Positions 9,894-18,509 of a stretch of DNA of 36,927 nt are shown in pieces. The translations under genes and the position numbers were made by a program. Origin of the DNA: JBAZYK01 sp964582265 (lineage in GTDB: Bacteria > Patescibacteriota > Gracilibacteria > UBA1369); the NCBI GenBank assembly GCA_964582265.1, contig CAZOQT010000007.1:1-36927 (forward strand), given 5' to 3'. How positions within the stretch are numbered: position 1 is the stretch's first letter; the number at the start of each line of letters is the position of its first letter. The notes below the pieces were generated by a model that had not been told where the DNA came from, searched no databases, and saw only the letters and a program-made list of their open reading frames with translations.

Positions 9894-10508
9894 TTAAAGG
9901 GTATTTTTAAATTTGTGATTGGTGCGCTTTTTTGCTGGTGTCTTTGCTTTTTCAGTTTTGGCTTCATTAATGCGCATTGTTTTGTTTTCGGTGATTATTA
10001 TATCCATTGGTACATCGTGACTTTCACCGGGGATATTGTTTACGATTTGGAAATTATATGCAACACCAATTTTAGGACAATTCGTTTTTTTTAAGAGTCG
10101 GTCAAAATATCCCTTGCCGTAGCCTATTCTGTGGCCATTTTGTGAAAAAACTACTCCAGGGATAATCGCTAAATCTATTTCTTGAGCTTTGACAAAAGGC
10201 AGGTTTTTCATTGGCTCAGGAATTTTGTATTTGTTCAATTCTGTTTCTGAAAGGTTTGTTACATAGTGTAGTTCCAGCTTATTTGAATTTATTCTTGGAA
10301 GTATGAACTTTTTGGGATTTCGTGATTTAAATAGTTTAGAAAGATCTACCTCTCCTTTTATAGGTAGGTAGATTAGAATTGAATTGGCAAACTTGAATTC
10401 GGCCAGTCTTTTTATTTTATTTAGTATCCTTTGATCTTTTGCCGTTTTTTGCAAAGGATTATGATTGAGTCTTTCTAGAATTTTTTCTTCACGAAGCTTT
10501 TTTTTCAT
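9894..10508 (-). CDS. fau: 5-formyltetrahydrofolate cyclo-ligase
   Basis: The 204-residue protein matches the MTHFS/YgfA family, which converts 5-formyl-THF to 5,10-methenyl-THF using ATP. The signature near the end, RIGYGKGYFDRLL, corresponds to the family GYGxGYYDR motif, and an N-terminal basic helix is followed by the IYLPIKGEVDL strand region. The last 20 or so residues form a Lys/Thr-rich tail that is not part of the usual fold. It lies directly upstream of glyA in the same transcription direction with a 12-base gap. I found only weak promoter-like sequence in the 139-base divergent gap to the protease gene. Confidence 0.92.
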   Translation of the reverse strand: MKKKLREEKILERLNHNPLQKTAKDQRILNKIKRLAEFKFANSILIYLPIKGEVDLSKLFKSRNPKKFILPRINSNKLELHYVTNLSETELNKYKIPEPMKNLPFVKAQEIDLAIIPGVVFSQNGHRIGYGKGYFDRLLKKTNCPKIGVAYNFQIVNNIPGESHDVPMDIIITENKTMRINEAKTEKAKTPAKKRTNHKFKNTL

Positions 10509-10647
10509 GGCATACTTAATTTAAACATTTTTTTATATGTCAGTAAAGCTTGTTTTTTACGCTTTTTAGCTGTCAATATGAATATGTGAAATAGAAAATC
10601 TTTTGAATTGTATATATTAAATAAATTATTATTTTAACCACAATAAT

Positions 10648-11943
10648 ATGCAGAAAGATACGTTTAATAAACCTCAATTTCTGATTGCTTCTGCGCTAAT
10701 TATGGGTTTTATTGGCGGTGCAATCGGTAATAATGTTTTATTGTTTAATAAGGGCAATAATGTTTTGCCTGGTCAAAAGGCTATTGAAAAAAGTTATGTG
10801 GAAGAATCTCAATCTATTGATTCAATTAAAAAAGTTAGTCCAGGTGTGGTTTCGATTGTGGCAACCCGTGACCTGAAAGTTTATTATGGTCAGCCTTTTC
10901 CGTTTTTTTCTCCGTATGGGAATACAGAAATTCCTGGTTTTCCGGGAATTCAATTCAATATCCCTAAACAGGATCAGAATAATCAAAACAATTATAAAAT
11001 AGAGAAGAAACAAGTTGCTGGTGGCACTGGTTTTATAATTAGTTCCGATGGTATGGTGTTGACTAATAAGCATGTAGTCGAAGCAAAAAATGTCGAATAT
11101 ACAGTAATTACCAATGATGGTACTGAGTATGATGGTGAGGTTGTAAATCTTGATCCGTTGAATGATTTGGCAGTACTCCAAATGGTAAAAAAAGGTGAAA
11201 TTAGTAAATCCAAGAGTATTAGGGCCAAACTTTCTAATTTACCTGTTGTGGAATTAGGTGATTCTGATGCATTGCAAGTAGGACAGAAAGTTTTGGCAAT
11301 CGGCTATGCTTTGGGTGAGTATCAAAACACGGTTACCTCAGGAATTATTAGTGCGAAAGGCCGAAGTATACAGGCTTCTGGTGCTTTAAGTGGGCAAGAG
11401 AATCTTTCTGGTTTGATTCAAACCGATGCGGCAATTAATCCAGGTAATAGTGGAGGTCCGTTAATTAATTTAGCGGGACAAGTTGTGGGTATAAATGTGG
11501 CGATGGATGCAACCGGAAGCAGCATTGGTTTTGCAATTGCAATTAATGACGTTAAGCCGATTTTGGAAAGTATTAAAAAATATGGAAGGATTGTCCGTCC
11601 TAATATTGGTGTAAGACATATTATTTTGAATAAAGCTAGAGCTCAAGAATTGCAGTTACCAGTTGATTATGGAGCATTGCTAGTTGGTGATGAATCTACT
11701 GGTGAATTTGCGGTTGTACCTGGAAGTGCGGCGGATAAGGCTGGTCTTAAATTAAAAGATGTAATACTTGCAGTGGATGATAAAGATATTAATATTGATT
11801 ACACGTTACAGGACAGTATAAGAAGCCATAAGCCAGGGGACCAGATTACGTTAAAAGTTTGGAGAGCTGGTAAAACTTTAACAATTAAACTTACTTTGGG
11901 AGAGACTAAAGAAGAAGCTGTCCTTAAAAAGGTCAGTGTCTAA
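10648..11943 (+). CDS. HtrA/DegP-like serine protease with PDZ domain
   Basis: The 431-residue protein is an S1C (HtrA/DegP/DegQ) envelope protease for damaged proteins. An N-terminal hydrophobic segment (about residues 11-32) anchors it. The trypsin-like domain shows the full catalytic triad: H142 in LTNKHVVE, D173 in LNDLAVLQ and S268 in NPGNSGGPL. A proline- and glycine-rich loop (82-110) precedes the protease fold. A single PDZ domain occupies about 320-425 (KAGLKLKDVILAVDDKDI). A possible promoter (TTGAAT at 10603, TATTAT at 10627, 18-base spacer) would give a very short leader. The gene ends just before a minus-strand tRNA, so it is convergent with it. Confidence 0.93.
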   Translation: MQKDTFNKPQFLIASALIMGFIGGAIGNNVLLFNKGNNVLPGQKAIEKSYVEESQSIDSIKKVSPGVVSIVATRDLKVYYGQPFPFFSPYGNTEIPGFPGIQFNIPKQDQNNQNNYKIEKKQVAGGTGFIISSDGMVLTNKHVVEAKNVEYTVITNDGTEYDGEVVNLDPLNDLAVLQMVKKGEISKSKSIRAKLSNLPVVELGDSDALQVGQKVLAIGYALGEYQNTVTSGIISAKGRSIQASGALSGQENLSGLIQTDAAINPGNSGGPLINLAGQVVGINVAMDATGSSIGFAIAINDVKPILESIKKYGRIVRPNIGVRHIILNKARAQELQLPVDYGALLVGDESTGEFAVVPGSAADKAGLKLKDVILAVDDKDINIDYTLQDSIRSHKPGDQITLKVWRAGKTLTIKLTLGETKEEAVLKKVSV

Positions 11944-11950
11944 TAATATT

Positions 11951-12037
11951 TGGTGCGCGGGAGAGGACTTGAACCTCCATGCCCTTGCGGGCGCTACCAC
12001 CTCAAGGTAGTGCGTCTGCCAGTTTCGCCACCCGCGC
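11951..12037 (-). tRNA. tRNA-Leu (anticodon GAG)
   Basis: Read on the minus strand, a seven-pair acceptor stem GCGCGGG/CCCGCGC, a long variable arm (class II tRNA), a T-loop GTTCAAG and an encoded CCA end are all present. The anticodon loop TTGAGGT gives GAG (CTC at 12001-12003 on the plus strand), reading leucine CUC and CUU codons. Confidence 0.95.
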
Positions 12038-12057
12038 TTACTTTGGAAAGCGCACTG

Positions 12058-12086
12058 ATTTTAAGCAAAGAATCGTCAATTTTCAA
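12058..12086 (-). promoter_or_regulatory. Promoter of tRNA-Leu
   Basis: On the minus strand, TTGAAA (12081-12086) and TAAAAT (12058-12063) are separated by 17 bases. Transcription would start near 12051, about 14 bases before the tRNA 5' end. Confidence 0.65.
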
Positions 12087-12189
12087 GCGATTTCTGATAA
12101 AATGAACGAAAAATGGCAGAAATTGGATGAATTTAAAAAATAATTATTAAATTTAACAACTTTAAACGCATATAGCCTGTAAGATCTTT

Positions 12190-12216
12190 TTGAATGCTAC
12201 GTTAAACTGGTAAAAC
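12190..12216 (+). promoter_or_regulatory. Possible promoter of the coiled-coil protein gene
   Basis: TTGAAT (12190-12195) and an extended -10 element, TGG then TAAAAC (12208-12216), with a short 15-base spacer. It would give a leader of about 20 bases before the ATG at 12243. The rest of the 12087-12189 gap shows no other recognisable feature. Confidence 0.4.
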
Positions 12217-12242
12217 CAATATTTATTTTTTAATCCTTTCTT

Positions 12243-13085
12243 ATGAAAAAGGTAACCTCGGCTTTATTGGTCAGTATGACCGTTTTAAGTTTTGCTGCTC
12301 CGTCTTTTGCGATGGAGAGTTCTGAGCAAACTATTAGTTCTTCTAAGGTGGTTTCTTCAGATGATAAATCTGAACTTTGTAATAAAACTCGGCTGGAAGA
12401 GATTCAGCAGAATTTAACAAAAAAGGCGGTTGAAGCTAATGCTAAGTTTGAAGAAAAGACTTCAGAAGCAAATGCAAAATTTTCTAAAAATCGTTCTGAG
12501 CAAGATAGTAAGCTTGCTAATAAGCGAGCAGAACGTGATGTAAAGGGCTTTAAGAATGCTGATGTGCAAAAAATATTAGAGACTTTCCGTGCTTCTGTGG
12601 ATGCGGCGATTGCTACACATCGTGCGGCAGTTGATAAGGCTTTAGAGGCTTTTAAGGCATCAGTTAAGACTTTGGTTACTGCTCGTGAAACTGCAATGAA
12701 GTCTGCTTTTGATACTCTAAAAGCAACTGTATGTTCAACAAATAATGCGGATCAAGATAAAGCTGCATGGAAAACTTATCGTGATGCTTTAACATCTGCA
12801 CGTCAGACATACAAGAATGGAGTAAAAGTTGCACGTGAGGTTTTGCAAAAGGCTCGTCAAGATGCTCGCAATGCTTTTAACACTTCAATCTCAGCAGCAG
12901 AAAAAATAAAGAAAGATGCGCTTTCAGCACTAAGACAAGACATCAAGGCTAAGCAGGAGATCGAAAAAGCGCAGAAAAAAGCAGAGAAGGAAGCAGAACG
13001 TGCTAATAAAATAAAACATAGTGAAGAGAAGAAAGGTGAAGTTGAAAATGAAAATGAAAATGAAAGTGAGAGTGGAAGAAGATAG
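12243..13085 (+). CDS. Secreted hendecad-repeat coiled-coil protein, function unknown
   Basis: I do not recognise this 280-residue protein. It begins with a clear Sec signal peptide (about residues 1-23, cleavage after PSFA). The rest is almost wholly Ala/Lys/Glu/Arg-rich helix. Residues 64-107, 115-169 and 176-252 fall into about sixteen 11-residue units (for example EANAKFEEKTS, FRASVDAAIAT, REVLQKARQDA), separated by a seven-residue and a six-residue insertion. Hendecads favour nearly straight or slightly right-handed coiled coils, so an elongated extracytoplasmic rod is likely. Only two cysteines occur (C46, C164). The tail is acidic with an EN repeat. It is monocistronic, ended by a strong terminator. 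Confidence 0.8.
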   Translation: MKKVTSALLVSMTVLSFAAPSFAMESSEQTISSSKVVSSDDKSELCNKTRLEEIQQNLTKKAVEANAKFEEKTSEANAKFSKNRSEQDSKLANKRAERDVKGFKNADVQKILETFRASVDAAIATHRAAVDKALEAFKASVKTLVTARETAMKSAFDTLKATVCSTNNADQDKAAWKTYRDALTSARQTYKNGVKVAREVLQKARQDARNAFNTSISAAEKIKKDALSALRQDIKAKQEIEKAQKKAEKEAERANKIKHSEEKKGEVENENENESESGRR

Positions 13086-13112
13086 TTTCAAAATTATTTT
13101 TTGAAAAAAGTC

Positions 13113-13146
13113 AGAGAGAGAAATTTATTATTTCTCTCTCTTTTTT
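13113..13146 (+). terminator. Intrinsic terminator after the coiled-coil gene
   Basis: The stem AGAGAGAGAAA (13113-13123) pairs perfectly with TTTCTCTCTCT (13131-13141) around a seven-base loop and is followed by a T run. Confidence 0.85.
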
Positions 13147-13147
13147 G

Positions 13148-13176
13148 TTGTTTGCGTAAAGAATGCAATGTATAAT
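13148..13176 (+). promoter_or_regulatory. Promoter of the PRC/MgtE-N/CBS-NRAMP operon
   Basis: TTGTTT (13148-13153), a 17-base spacer and a perfect TATAAT (13171-13176) are visible. Transcription would start near 13183, leaving about 22 bases of leader before ATG 13205. This leader is too short for an M-box or other Mg riboswitch. Confidence 0.75.
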
Positions 13177-13204
13177 TTCCGTGTGTCTTTTTTTAGGAGA
13201 TTTT

Positions 13205-14419
13205 ATGATTTTTTTAAGCCAAATTGTAAATGTCCCCATAATCGATAGCAAAGATGATGTTATTGGATATTTGAAAGATGTTGTTTTTAACGCTAAGACT
13301 AAAAATGGTGATTATCCTCGAGTTGAAGGGCTGATTTTTTTTGCAGGTGGAGACATGAATTTTATTCCATATACCTGTATTGAAAATTTAAGTCGTGCGG
13401 AAGTTACTTTGAATAGATCCAATTGTTGGAAAGGACATTATGAACTTTCTACAGATGAAGTTTTATTGGTGAGAGATGTACTTGATCAGCAAATTTTTGA
13501 TGTTGAAGGTATTAGGGTTGTTCGTGTAAATGATTTGCAACTCTCAAAGATTGATGATGATTTTGCCGTGGTGGGTATTGATGTTAGTAATAAAGCTTTG
13601 ATGAGACGTTTGGGACTTTCTCAATTCCCATTTATACGTTCAATGCAGTCTAAATTTATAGATTGGCATAACGTTAATCTTGTTAAAGGGAACATTGGAA
13701 GTCTTAAACTTAAAACACCTTATAAAAAACTGGAAAAATTGCATCCAGCAGATTTGGCTAATTTGATTGAGGATTTGACACTTCATCAAAGTACAAAACT
13801 GGTGCAGGCAATTGATACAGAAAAAGCGGCTGAGGTATTGGGTGAAGTTGAGCCTGAATATAAAGGAACATTGATTGAGCACATTAATCCTCAAAATTTG
13901 GCTAGTATTTTGGAGGAAATGCCAACAGATGAAGCTGCGGATGTAATTCAAGATTTGTCTGAGCATAAACGTGTGCAGGTTTTTCGTCGTCTTGGTATTA
14001 GAAAAGCTAAAATGCTGCATAAGCTTACAACGTATGAAGAGGATCATGCAGGTGGATTGATGAATGCAGAGTATATGCGTGTAGCTGAAGATGAAACGGT
14101 TAAAGAGGCAATTAAGGAAATTCGTAAAAAGTCAGATGAACACCGTTCTATTTATCACGTTTTTGTAATTGATAAAGATAATGCCTTAATTGGGATTGTT
14201 TCCATTAGAACCTTATTATTGGCAGACAAAGATGAGAAAATCGGGAAACTTATGTCAAAGGTAGTCAAAACCGTAAAAATCTCTACGCATGCCAGTGAAG
14301 TCGCAAGAATAATGACCAAATATAATTTGCTTTCGGTGGCTGTTGTGGATAGAAAAAAACACTTAAAAGGGATCATCACCGTGGATGATATTATGCGGTT
14401 ACTTGTTCCTGATGCTTAA
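13205..14419 (+). CDS. PRC-barrel / MgtE N-domain / CBS-pair protein (putative Mg2+-sensing partner of the NRAMP-type transporter)
   Basis: The start at 13205 is chosen over an upstream ATG at 13163 because the promoter -10 box lies between them and AGGAG (13195-13199) sits five bases before 13205; the product is then 404 residues. About residues 1-140 look like PRC-barrel modules (IIDSKDDVIGYLKDVVF and a second repeat). About 165-265 match the MgtE intracellular N domain (LHPADLANLIEDL, EEMPTDEAADVIQDL), and 270-404 hold two CBS domains. There is no membrane segment, so this is the regulatory half of an MgtE channel without its pore. In MgtE these domains sense cytosolic Mg2+. Eleven bases downstream lies an NRAMP-type transporter, which it probably gates or regulates (inference). 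Confidence 0.85.
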   Translation: MIFLSQIVNVPIIDSKDDVIGYLKDVVFNAKTKNGDYPRVEGLIFFAGGDMNFIPYTCIENLSRAEVTLNRSNCWKGHYELSTDEVLLVRDVLDQQIFDVEGIRVVRVNDLQLSKIDDDFAVVGIDVSNKALMRRLGLSQFPFIRSMQSKFIDWHNVNLVKGNIGSLKLKTPYKKLEKLHPADLANLIEDLTLHQSTKLVQAIDTEKAAEVLGEVEPEYKGTLIEHINPQNLASILEEMPTDEAADVIQDLSEHKRVQVFRRLGIRKAKMLHKLTTYEEDHAGGLMNAEYMRVAEDETVKEAIKEIRKKSDEHRSIYHVFVIDKDNALIGIVSIRTLLLADKDEKIGKLMSKVVKTVKISTHASEVARIMTKYNLLSVAVVDRKKHLKGIITVDDIMRLLVPDA

Positions 14420-14430
14420 TCCTCCTTGCC

Positions 14431-15693
14431 ATGAGCTTTGAAAGTGAAATCAAACATCATAAAATTTCTCCTTTAAAAATTAAATTAGTAACTTTACTTG
14501 GCGTAGTTGGGCCAGGTGTTATTGCAGGAACGGCTGATAATGATGCTGGCGGGATTGCAACCTATTCTGTTGTTGGAGCGTCCTTTGGTTACAAAATGTT
14601 GTGGATCTTGTTTCTAATAACTTTTATTTTGACGATTACACAAGAAATGGGGGCCCGGCTTGGATTGGTAACTGGTAGGGGATTAGCAGCGTTAATAAGA
14701 GAAAATTTCAGATTAAAGATTACCACTTTTGTGGTCTTGATTACATTTATTGCTAATTGGGCAAATATTTTGGCTGAGTACGCAGGTATTAGCAGTGTAG
14801 CCGATGTTTATGGAGTGCCGAGGTATATCGCTATTCCTTTAGCCGGTCTTGCTATATGGTGGATAGTATATAAAGGGTCATTTAAAGTTGTACAAAAAGT
14901 TTTCTTGACTTCCTCTTTATTGTTTTTTGCTTATGTCTTAGCCGGTGTCTTGGCAAAACCAGATTGGGGTCAAGCTTTAAAGGGAACGTTAATCCCAACT
15001 ATTGAGTTAACTCCGGACTTTTTCTATACAGCTGTTGCTTTGATTGGTACTACCATTACAGCCTGGGGACAGTTTTTTGTGCAGTCATACTTTGTAGATA
15101 AAGGTTTAGCCGCGGAACACCTTAAATATGCTCGTGCAGACGTTTTCTTTGGCAGCTTTTGGACTAATTTTGTGGCTTTTTTTATTGTTGTGGCTACTGC
15201 GGCAACTTTGTATAAAAATGGGATTATAATTTCTGACGCGGCACAAGCTGCTTTGGCGCTTGAGCCACTAGCTGGGGCATTTGCCAAACATTTGTTCGCG
15301 TGGGGGCTTTTGAATGCTTCGCTTCTTGGTTTAGCCGTAGTTTCCATGACTTCTTCATATATAGTTACCGAAGCTTTTGGATGGGAAGGACGTGTTGATC
15401 TAAAGAAAGAATCGCCATCGTTTTATAAGCTTTTTACATTCAGTATTTTTTCAACAGCAGCGGTAATTTTGATTCCTGGGCTTCCGTTGGTTCCGATTTT
15501 GGTAGGTTCTCAAATGTTGAATACTTTTGTTCTACCTGTATTATTTATAGCGATTTTGATTTTGTTGAATAAGGAAAACCTTATGGGAAAGCATAAAAAT
15601 GGCCTTTTTATGAATTTAGTATCGGTTTTTTCAATCATCTTTATTTTAGGGATGGCTTTGACTTTGACATTTTTGACCATAATTCAAAAATAG
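14431..15693 (+). CDS. NRAMP-family divalent metal transporter, NRMT-like (probable Mg2+ transporter)
   Basis: The 420-residue membrane protein has about eleven hydrophobic helices and belongs to the NRAMP/SLC11 fold. The metal-binding motifs are not canonical. TM1 has TADNDAGG (residues 35-41) where Mn2+/Fe2+ transporters have DPGN, and TM6 has GTTITAWGQ (206-214) where they have a Met-Pro-His motif. The TM6 methionine is known to favour transition metals over Ca2+ and Mg2+; its loss, together with the upstream MgtE-N/CBS protein, points to the NRAMP-related magnesium transporter group. It is probably co-transcribed with the upstream gene (11-base gap). No Shine-Dalgarno sequence is seen. 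Family assignment is firm; the substrate is inferred. Confidence 0.87.
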   Translation: MSFESEIKHHKISPLKIKLVTLLGVVGPGVIAGTADNDAGGIATYSVVGASFGYKMLWILFLITFILTITQEMGARLGLVTGRGLAALIRENFRLKITTFVVLITFIANWANILAEYAGISSVADVYGVPRYIAIPLAGLAIWWIVYKGSFKVVQKVFLTSSLLFFAYVLAGVLAKPDWGQALKGTLIPTIELTPDFFYTAVALIGTTITAWGQFFVQSYFVDKGLAAEHLKYARADVFFGSFWTNFVAFFIVVATAATLYKNGIIISDAAQAALALEPLAGAFAKHLFAWGLLNASLLGLAVVSMTSSYIVTEAFGWEGRVDLKKESPSFYKLFTFSIFSTAAVILIPGLPLVPILVGSQMLNTFVLPVLFIAILILLNKENLMGKHKNGLFMNLVSVFSIIFILGMALTLTFLTIIQK

Positions 15694-15780
15694 CAAAAAA
15701 TGGCCTTGAAAAGATGGCTGCCCTATGTTAACTTTTTTCTCGCTGTTTTAGATGGTTATGACAGCTTTTAAATTGGTTTT

Positions 15781-15856
15781 GGACGCTTAGCTCAGTTGGT
15801 AGAGCATCTCGTTTACACCGAGAGGGTCATAGGTTCGAGTCCTATAGCGTCCACCA
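15781..15856 (+). tRNA. tRNA-Val (anticodon TAC)
   Basis: The acceptor stem GGACGCT/AGCGTCC, D-arm TAGCTCAGTTGGTAGAGCA, anticodon arm TCTCG-TTTACAC-CGAGA and T-arm GGTTCGAGTCC are all intact, with an encoded CCA. The anticodon is TAC (15814-15816). Confidence 0.97.
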
Positions 15857-15876
15857 TGTGAAAATATACTATTAAT

Positions 15877-15898
15877 GCCCTTTATGTGGGGCTTTTTT
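15877..15898 (+). terminator. Terminator after tRNA-Val
   Basis: GCCC (15877-15880) pairs with GGGC (15889-15892) around an eight-base loop and is followed by TTTTTT. The stem is short but well placed between the tRNA and the convergent ATPase gene. Confidence 0.55.
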
Positions 15899-15902
15899 GT
15901 TT

Positions 15903-18476
15903 TTAAAACTCAAACTTTCTAAAAAAATATCGTTTGATAAATTCGGCAGCCGTAAAGTATGCAAGTACAATACCTATTACAAGAAGGAGCAGTTCGCCAT
16001 TAAGAGGCACGAATTCAAATACTTTGCCAAGTGGTGTGTACACAAAAATAGTTAAGGCAGCAATAATTAGCCCAGAAATGATCATTAGTACTTTTCCCGG
16101 TCTGCTTATGTAAAATGCTTTTTTGGTGCGGATGGCAAAGGTTACAATGACTTCAGATAAAGCAGACTCATAAAACCAGGCTGTTCTAAATAGCATTGGC
16201 TCTGCCTTAATTAAGAATATCATTATTAAAATTAGGGTCATATCAAAAAATGTACTTAGCAGGCCAAAGGTCCACATAAAGGTTTTGATCATTTTTAAAT
16301 CTAACTTTTTAGGCTTTTTTAACGTTTCTTCATCTACGTTATCTGTGGCAATTGCCAGCATTGGTGTGTCTGTTAGCAAGTTGTTGAGCAATATTTGAGA
16401 AGGAAGGAGGGGAATGAACTTTAAAAATAAAGATGAAGCGCTTACCGTGAACATATTCCCATAGTTGGCACTTACTGTGTTAAGGATGTATTTTGTCATG
16501 TTGCTAAAAATTTTCCGGCCTTGAATAATTCCATCTACAATTACATTTAAGCTCTTTTTTAGCAAAATAATATCGGCAGCTTCTTTGGCCGTTGAGGTCG
16601 CTGTATTTACAGAAATTCCAACATCGGCGGTTTTTATCGCAGGTGCGTCATTGATTCCGTCACCCATAAAAGCTACAGTGACTTCCGATCCAGTATTAAG
16701 GGTTTTTACAATTCTGTATTTGTGTTCGGGTGAAATTCGAGCAAAAACATTATATTTTTGCACGACTTTAATGAACTCTTTTTCATTTAATATATCTAAG
16801 TCATCTCCCGTATAAATCTTGTTTTCTACTGGCTGTAAGCCAACCTGTTCGCAAATGTTCTTGGTCACTAATGGATCATCACCACTTAAAACTTTTACTG
16901 TCACACCTAATTTTTTCATCATATTAAGAGAAGCTTTTGCGCTTTTACGTGGTGGGTCTATAAAGGCCAAAAATCCAAGTATTGTTAAATTATTTTCATC
17001 GGCCTTGCTGGAATTTTTGCCAGACCAATCTTTTACAGCAATGCTGATTGTGGAATACCCTTTTTCACGATAACTGTTAATTAATTCAAGGTAGTGTTTT
17101 TGATTGGCTTTGTTTAAAAGCTCTTTTTTACCATTTAGATATATATGTGTGCTGGCAGGTAAAATTGATTCAAGAGCTCCTTTAACTATAAGTAAATTGT
17201 TTTTGCCTCCATTTGACGCAAGCACGCTCATCCGACGGCGACTAAAGTCAAATTCATTTTGATCTAAAATTTTATATTTTTTAAATTCTTTTATAAATTT
17301 ATTTTTTTGTTTGCTTTCCCAGATTGCTTTGTCTATTAAGTTTCCCTCCACTTTGTTTTTTGTAATGATTGCGTCATTACATAATAGTCCGTAAATTAAC
17401 AAATTTGGATCCGTCTTGTTGTCTGCATTGATAAATGATTCTAAAGAGAGCTTTCCTTCGGTCAGAGTTCCTGTTTTGTCTGTGCATAAAATATCCATAT
17501 TTCCTAAATCTTCAATTGAGGAAAGTCGTTTTATGATCACATCTGATTTTGCCAATATTTGTGCACCTTTAGATAAGCTTACTGTTAATATTATAGGTAG
17601 AGCTTCTGGGGTAATACCAACCGCTAAAGCTAAAGCAAAAAGAAATGATTCCAATATGCCGTGTTGTAAAATTGCGTTAAGAATAAAAATGACAAATGTC
17701 ATTACTAAAATAATTTTGAGCAGCATTTTGCTAAAGTCTCCAATGCTTTTTTCAAAATCAGAAATACTTTCGTTTTCTTTAAGATATGAAGCTGTTTTGC
17801 CAAAAAATGTTCTTGAACCTGTCGCAATGACAACTCCATATCCTTGACCACTCATAACATGCGTACCCATAAAAGCCATATTTTTTAAATATTGCGGCAA
17901 TGCTCTTGATTCAGGGGTAATATTGGTTGATTTTACTACCGGCAGTGATTCTCCTGTTAGGGATGATTCATCTATACTCATTTCTTCTTGGTTGAGTAGT
18001 CGAATGTCGGCCGGAACTATGTCTCCAATATTTAAATAAACAATGTCTCCTGGCACAACTTGTTTGGCGTCAATTGTTATTTTTTTGCCACTTCGGAAAA
18101 CTTTGGCTTCTTGTGAGATTAATTTTTTTAGTTCCTGGACTGTTTTTTCAGCGCGGTATTCTTGAATGAAGCCCATGATGCCATTAAAAATCACTATGCT
18201 TACAATAATTATGGCGTCAGTTGTTTCTCCAAGAAAAAATGCAATTATGGTCGCGGCAATCAATACAAAAATTAACGGATTGCTAAATTGTTCAAATAAA
18301 ATAATCCATGCAGATTTTTTTTCTTTGCCTTTTATTTCATTTAATCCGTTTTCTTTGAGTCTTTCGCCCGCCTCTTTTTGTGAAAGGCCAGACTTAATTG
18401 TTGTTTGAAATGTTTTTAAAAGTGCATCAGGATTTTCTGCCCATGGGTGCGTGGGCTTTGGTATTTTTTTTGGCAT
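15903..18476 (-). CDS. MgtA-like P-type ATPase (probable Mg2+ importer)
   Basis: The 857-residue product has every P-type ATPase landmark: the actuator motif LTGES (173-177), the phosphorylated Asp D333 in DKTGTLT, the TM4 motif PEALP (290-294) and the hinge GDGINDAP. The sections flanking DKTGT (VIIKRLSSIEDLGNMDILC) and the C-terminal third (LLTDTPMLAIATDNVDEE, FGLLSTFFDMTLILIM) resemble MgtA/MgtB rather than SERCA or heavy-metal pumps. MgtA proteins have Met in the TM4 PEMLP motif; here it is Ala, so specificity should be treated with care. It follows purA on the same strand after 71 bases and has a likely promoter of its own. The neighbouring PRC/MgtE-N and NRMT-like genes support a magnesium role. 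Confidence 0.87.
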   Translation of the reverse strand: MPKKIPKPTHPWAENPDALLKTFQTTIKSGLSQKEAGERLKENGLNEIKGKEKKSAWIILFEQFSNPLIFVLIAATIIAFFLGETTDAIIIVSIVIFNGIMGFIQEYRAEKTVQELKKLISQEAKVFRSGKKITIDAKQVVPGDIVYLNIGDIVPADIRLLNQEEMSIDESSLTGESLPVVKSTNITPESRALPQYLKNMAFMGTHVMSGQGYGVVIATGSRTFFGKTASYLKENESISDFEKSIGDFSKMLLKIILVMTFVIFILNAILQHGILESFLFALALAVGITPEALPIILTVSLSKGAQILAKSDVIIKRLSSIEDLGNMDILCTDKTGTLTEGKLSLESFINADNKTDPNLLIYGLLCNDAIITKNKVEGNLIDKAIWESKQKNKFIKEFKKYKILDQNEFDFSRRRMSVLASNGGKNNLLIVKGALESILPASTHIYLNGKKELLNKANQKHYLELINSYREKGYSTISIAVKDWSGKNSSKADENNLTILGFLAFIDPPRKSAKASLNMMKKLGVTVKVLSGDDPLVTKNICEQVGLQPVENKIYTGDDLDILNEKEFIKVVQKYNVFARISPEHKYRIVKTLNTGSEVTVAFMGDGINDAPAIKTADVGISVNTATSTAKEAADIILLKKSLNVIVDGIIQGRKIFSNMTKYILNTVSANYGNMFTVSASSLFLKFIPLLPSQILLNNLLTDTPMLAIATDNVDEETLKKPKKLDLKMIKTFMWTFGLLSTFFDMTLILIMIFLIKAEPMLFRTAWFYESALSEVIVTFAIRTKKAFYISRPGKVLMIISGLIIAALTIFVYTPLGKVFEFVPLNGELLLLVIGIVLAYFTAAEFIKRYFFRKFEF

Positions 18477-18509
18477 AATTTATTTTATTTTTAAAATGAC
18501 CTTGAGAAG

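Noticed and set aside
13040..13085. GAAAATGAAAATG microsatellite as a mobile or regulatory repeat
   Set aside because: It encodes the acidic EN tail of the coiled-coil protein, remains in frame and is short.
13163..13204. Longer N-terminus for the PRC/MgtE-N/CBS protein starting at ATG 13163
   Set aside because: The promoter -10 box (13171-13176) lies downstream of that ATG, and a good Shine-Dalgarno sequence fits the start at 13205.
13141..13204. Possible M-box (Mg2+) riboswitch before the NRAMP operon
   Set aside because: The predicted leader is only about 22 bases and the preceding region is a simple terminator.
15742..15769. Terminator after the NRAMP-type gene (GCTGT/ACAGC then TTTT)
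   Set aside because: The stem has only five pairs with a long loop and an impure T run; too weak to list as a feature.
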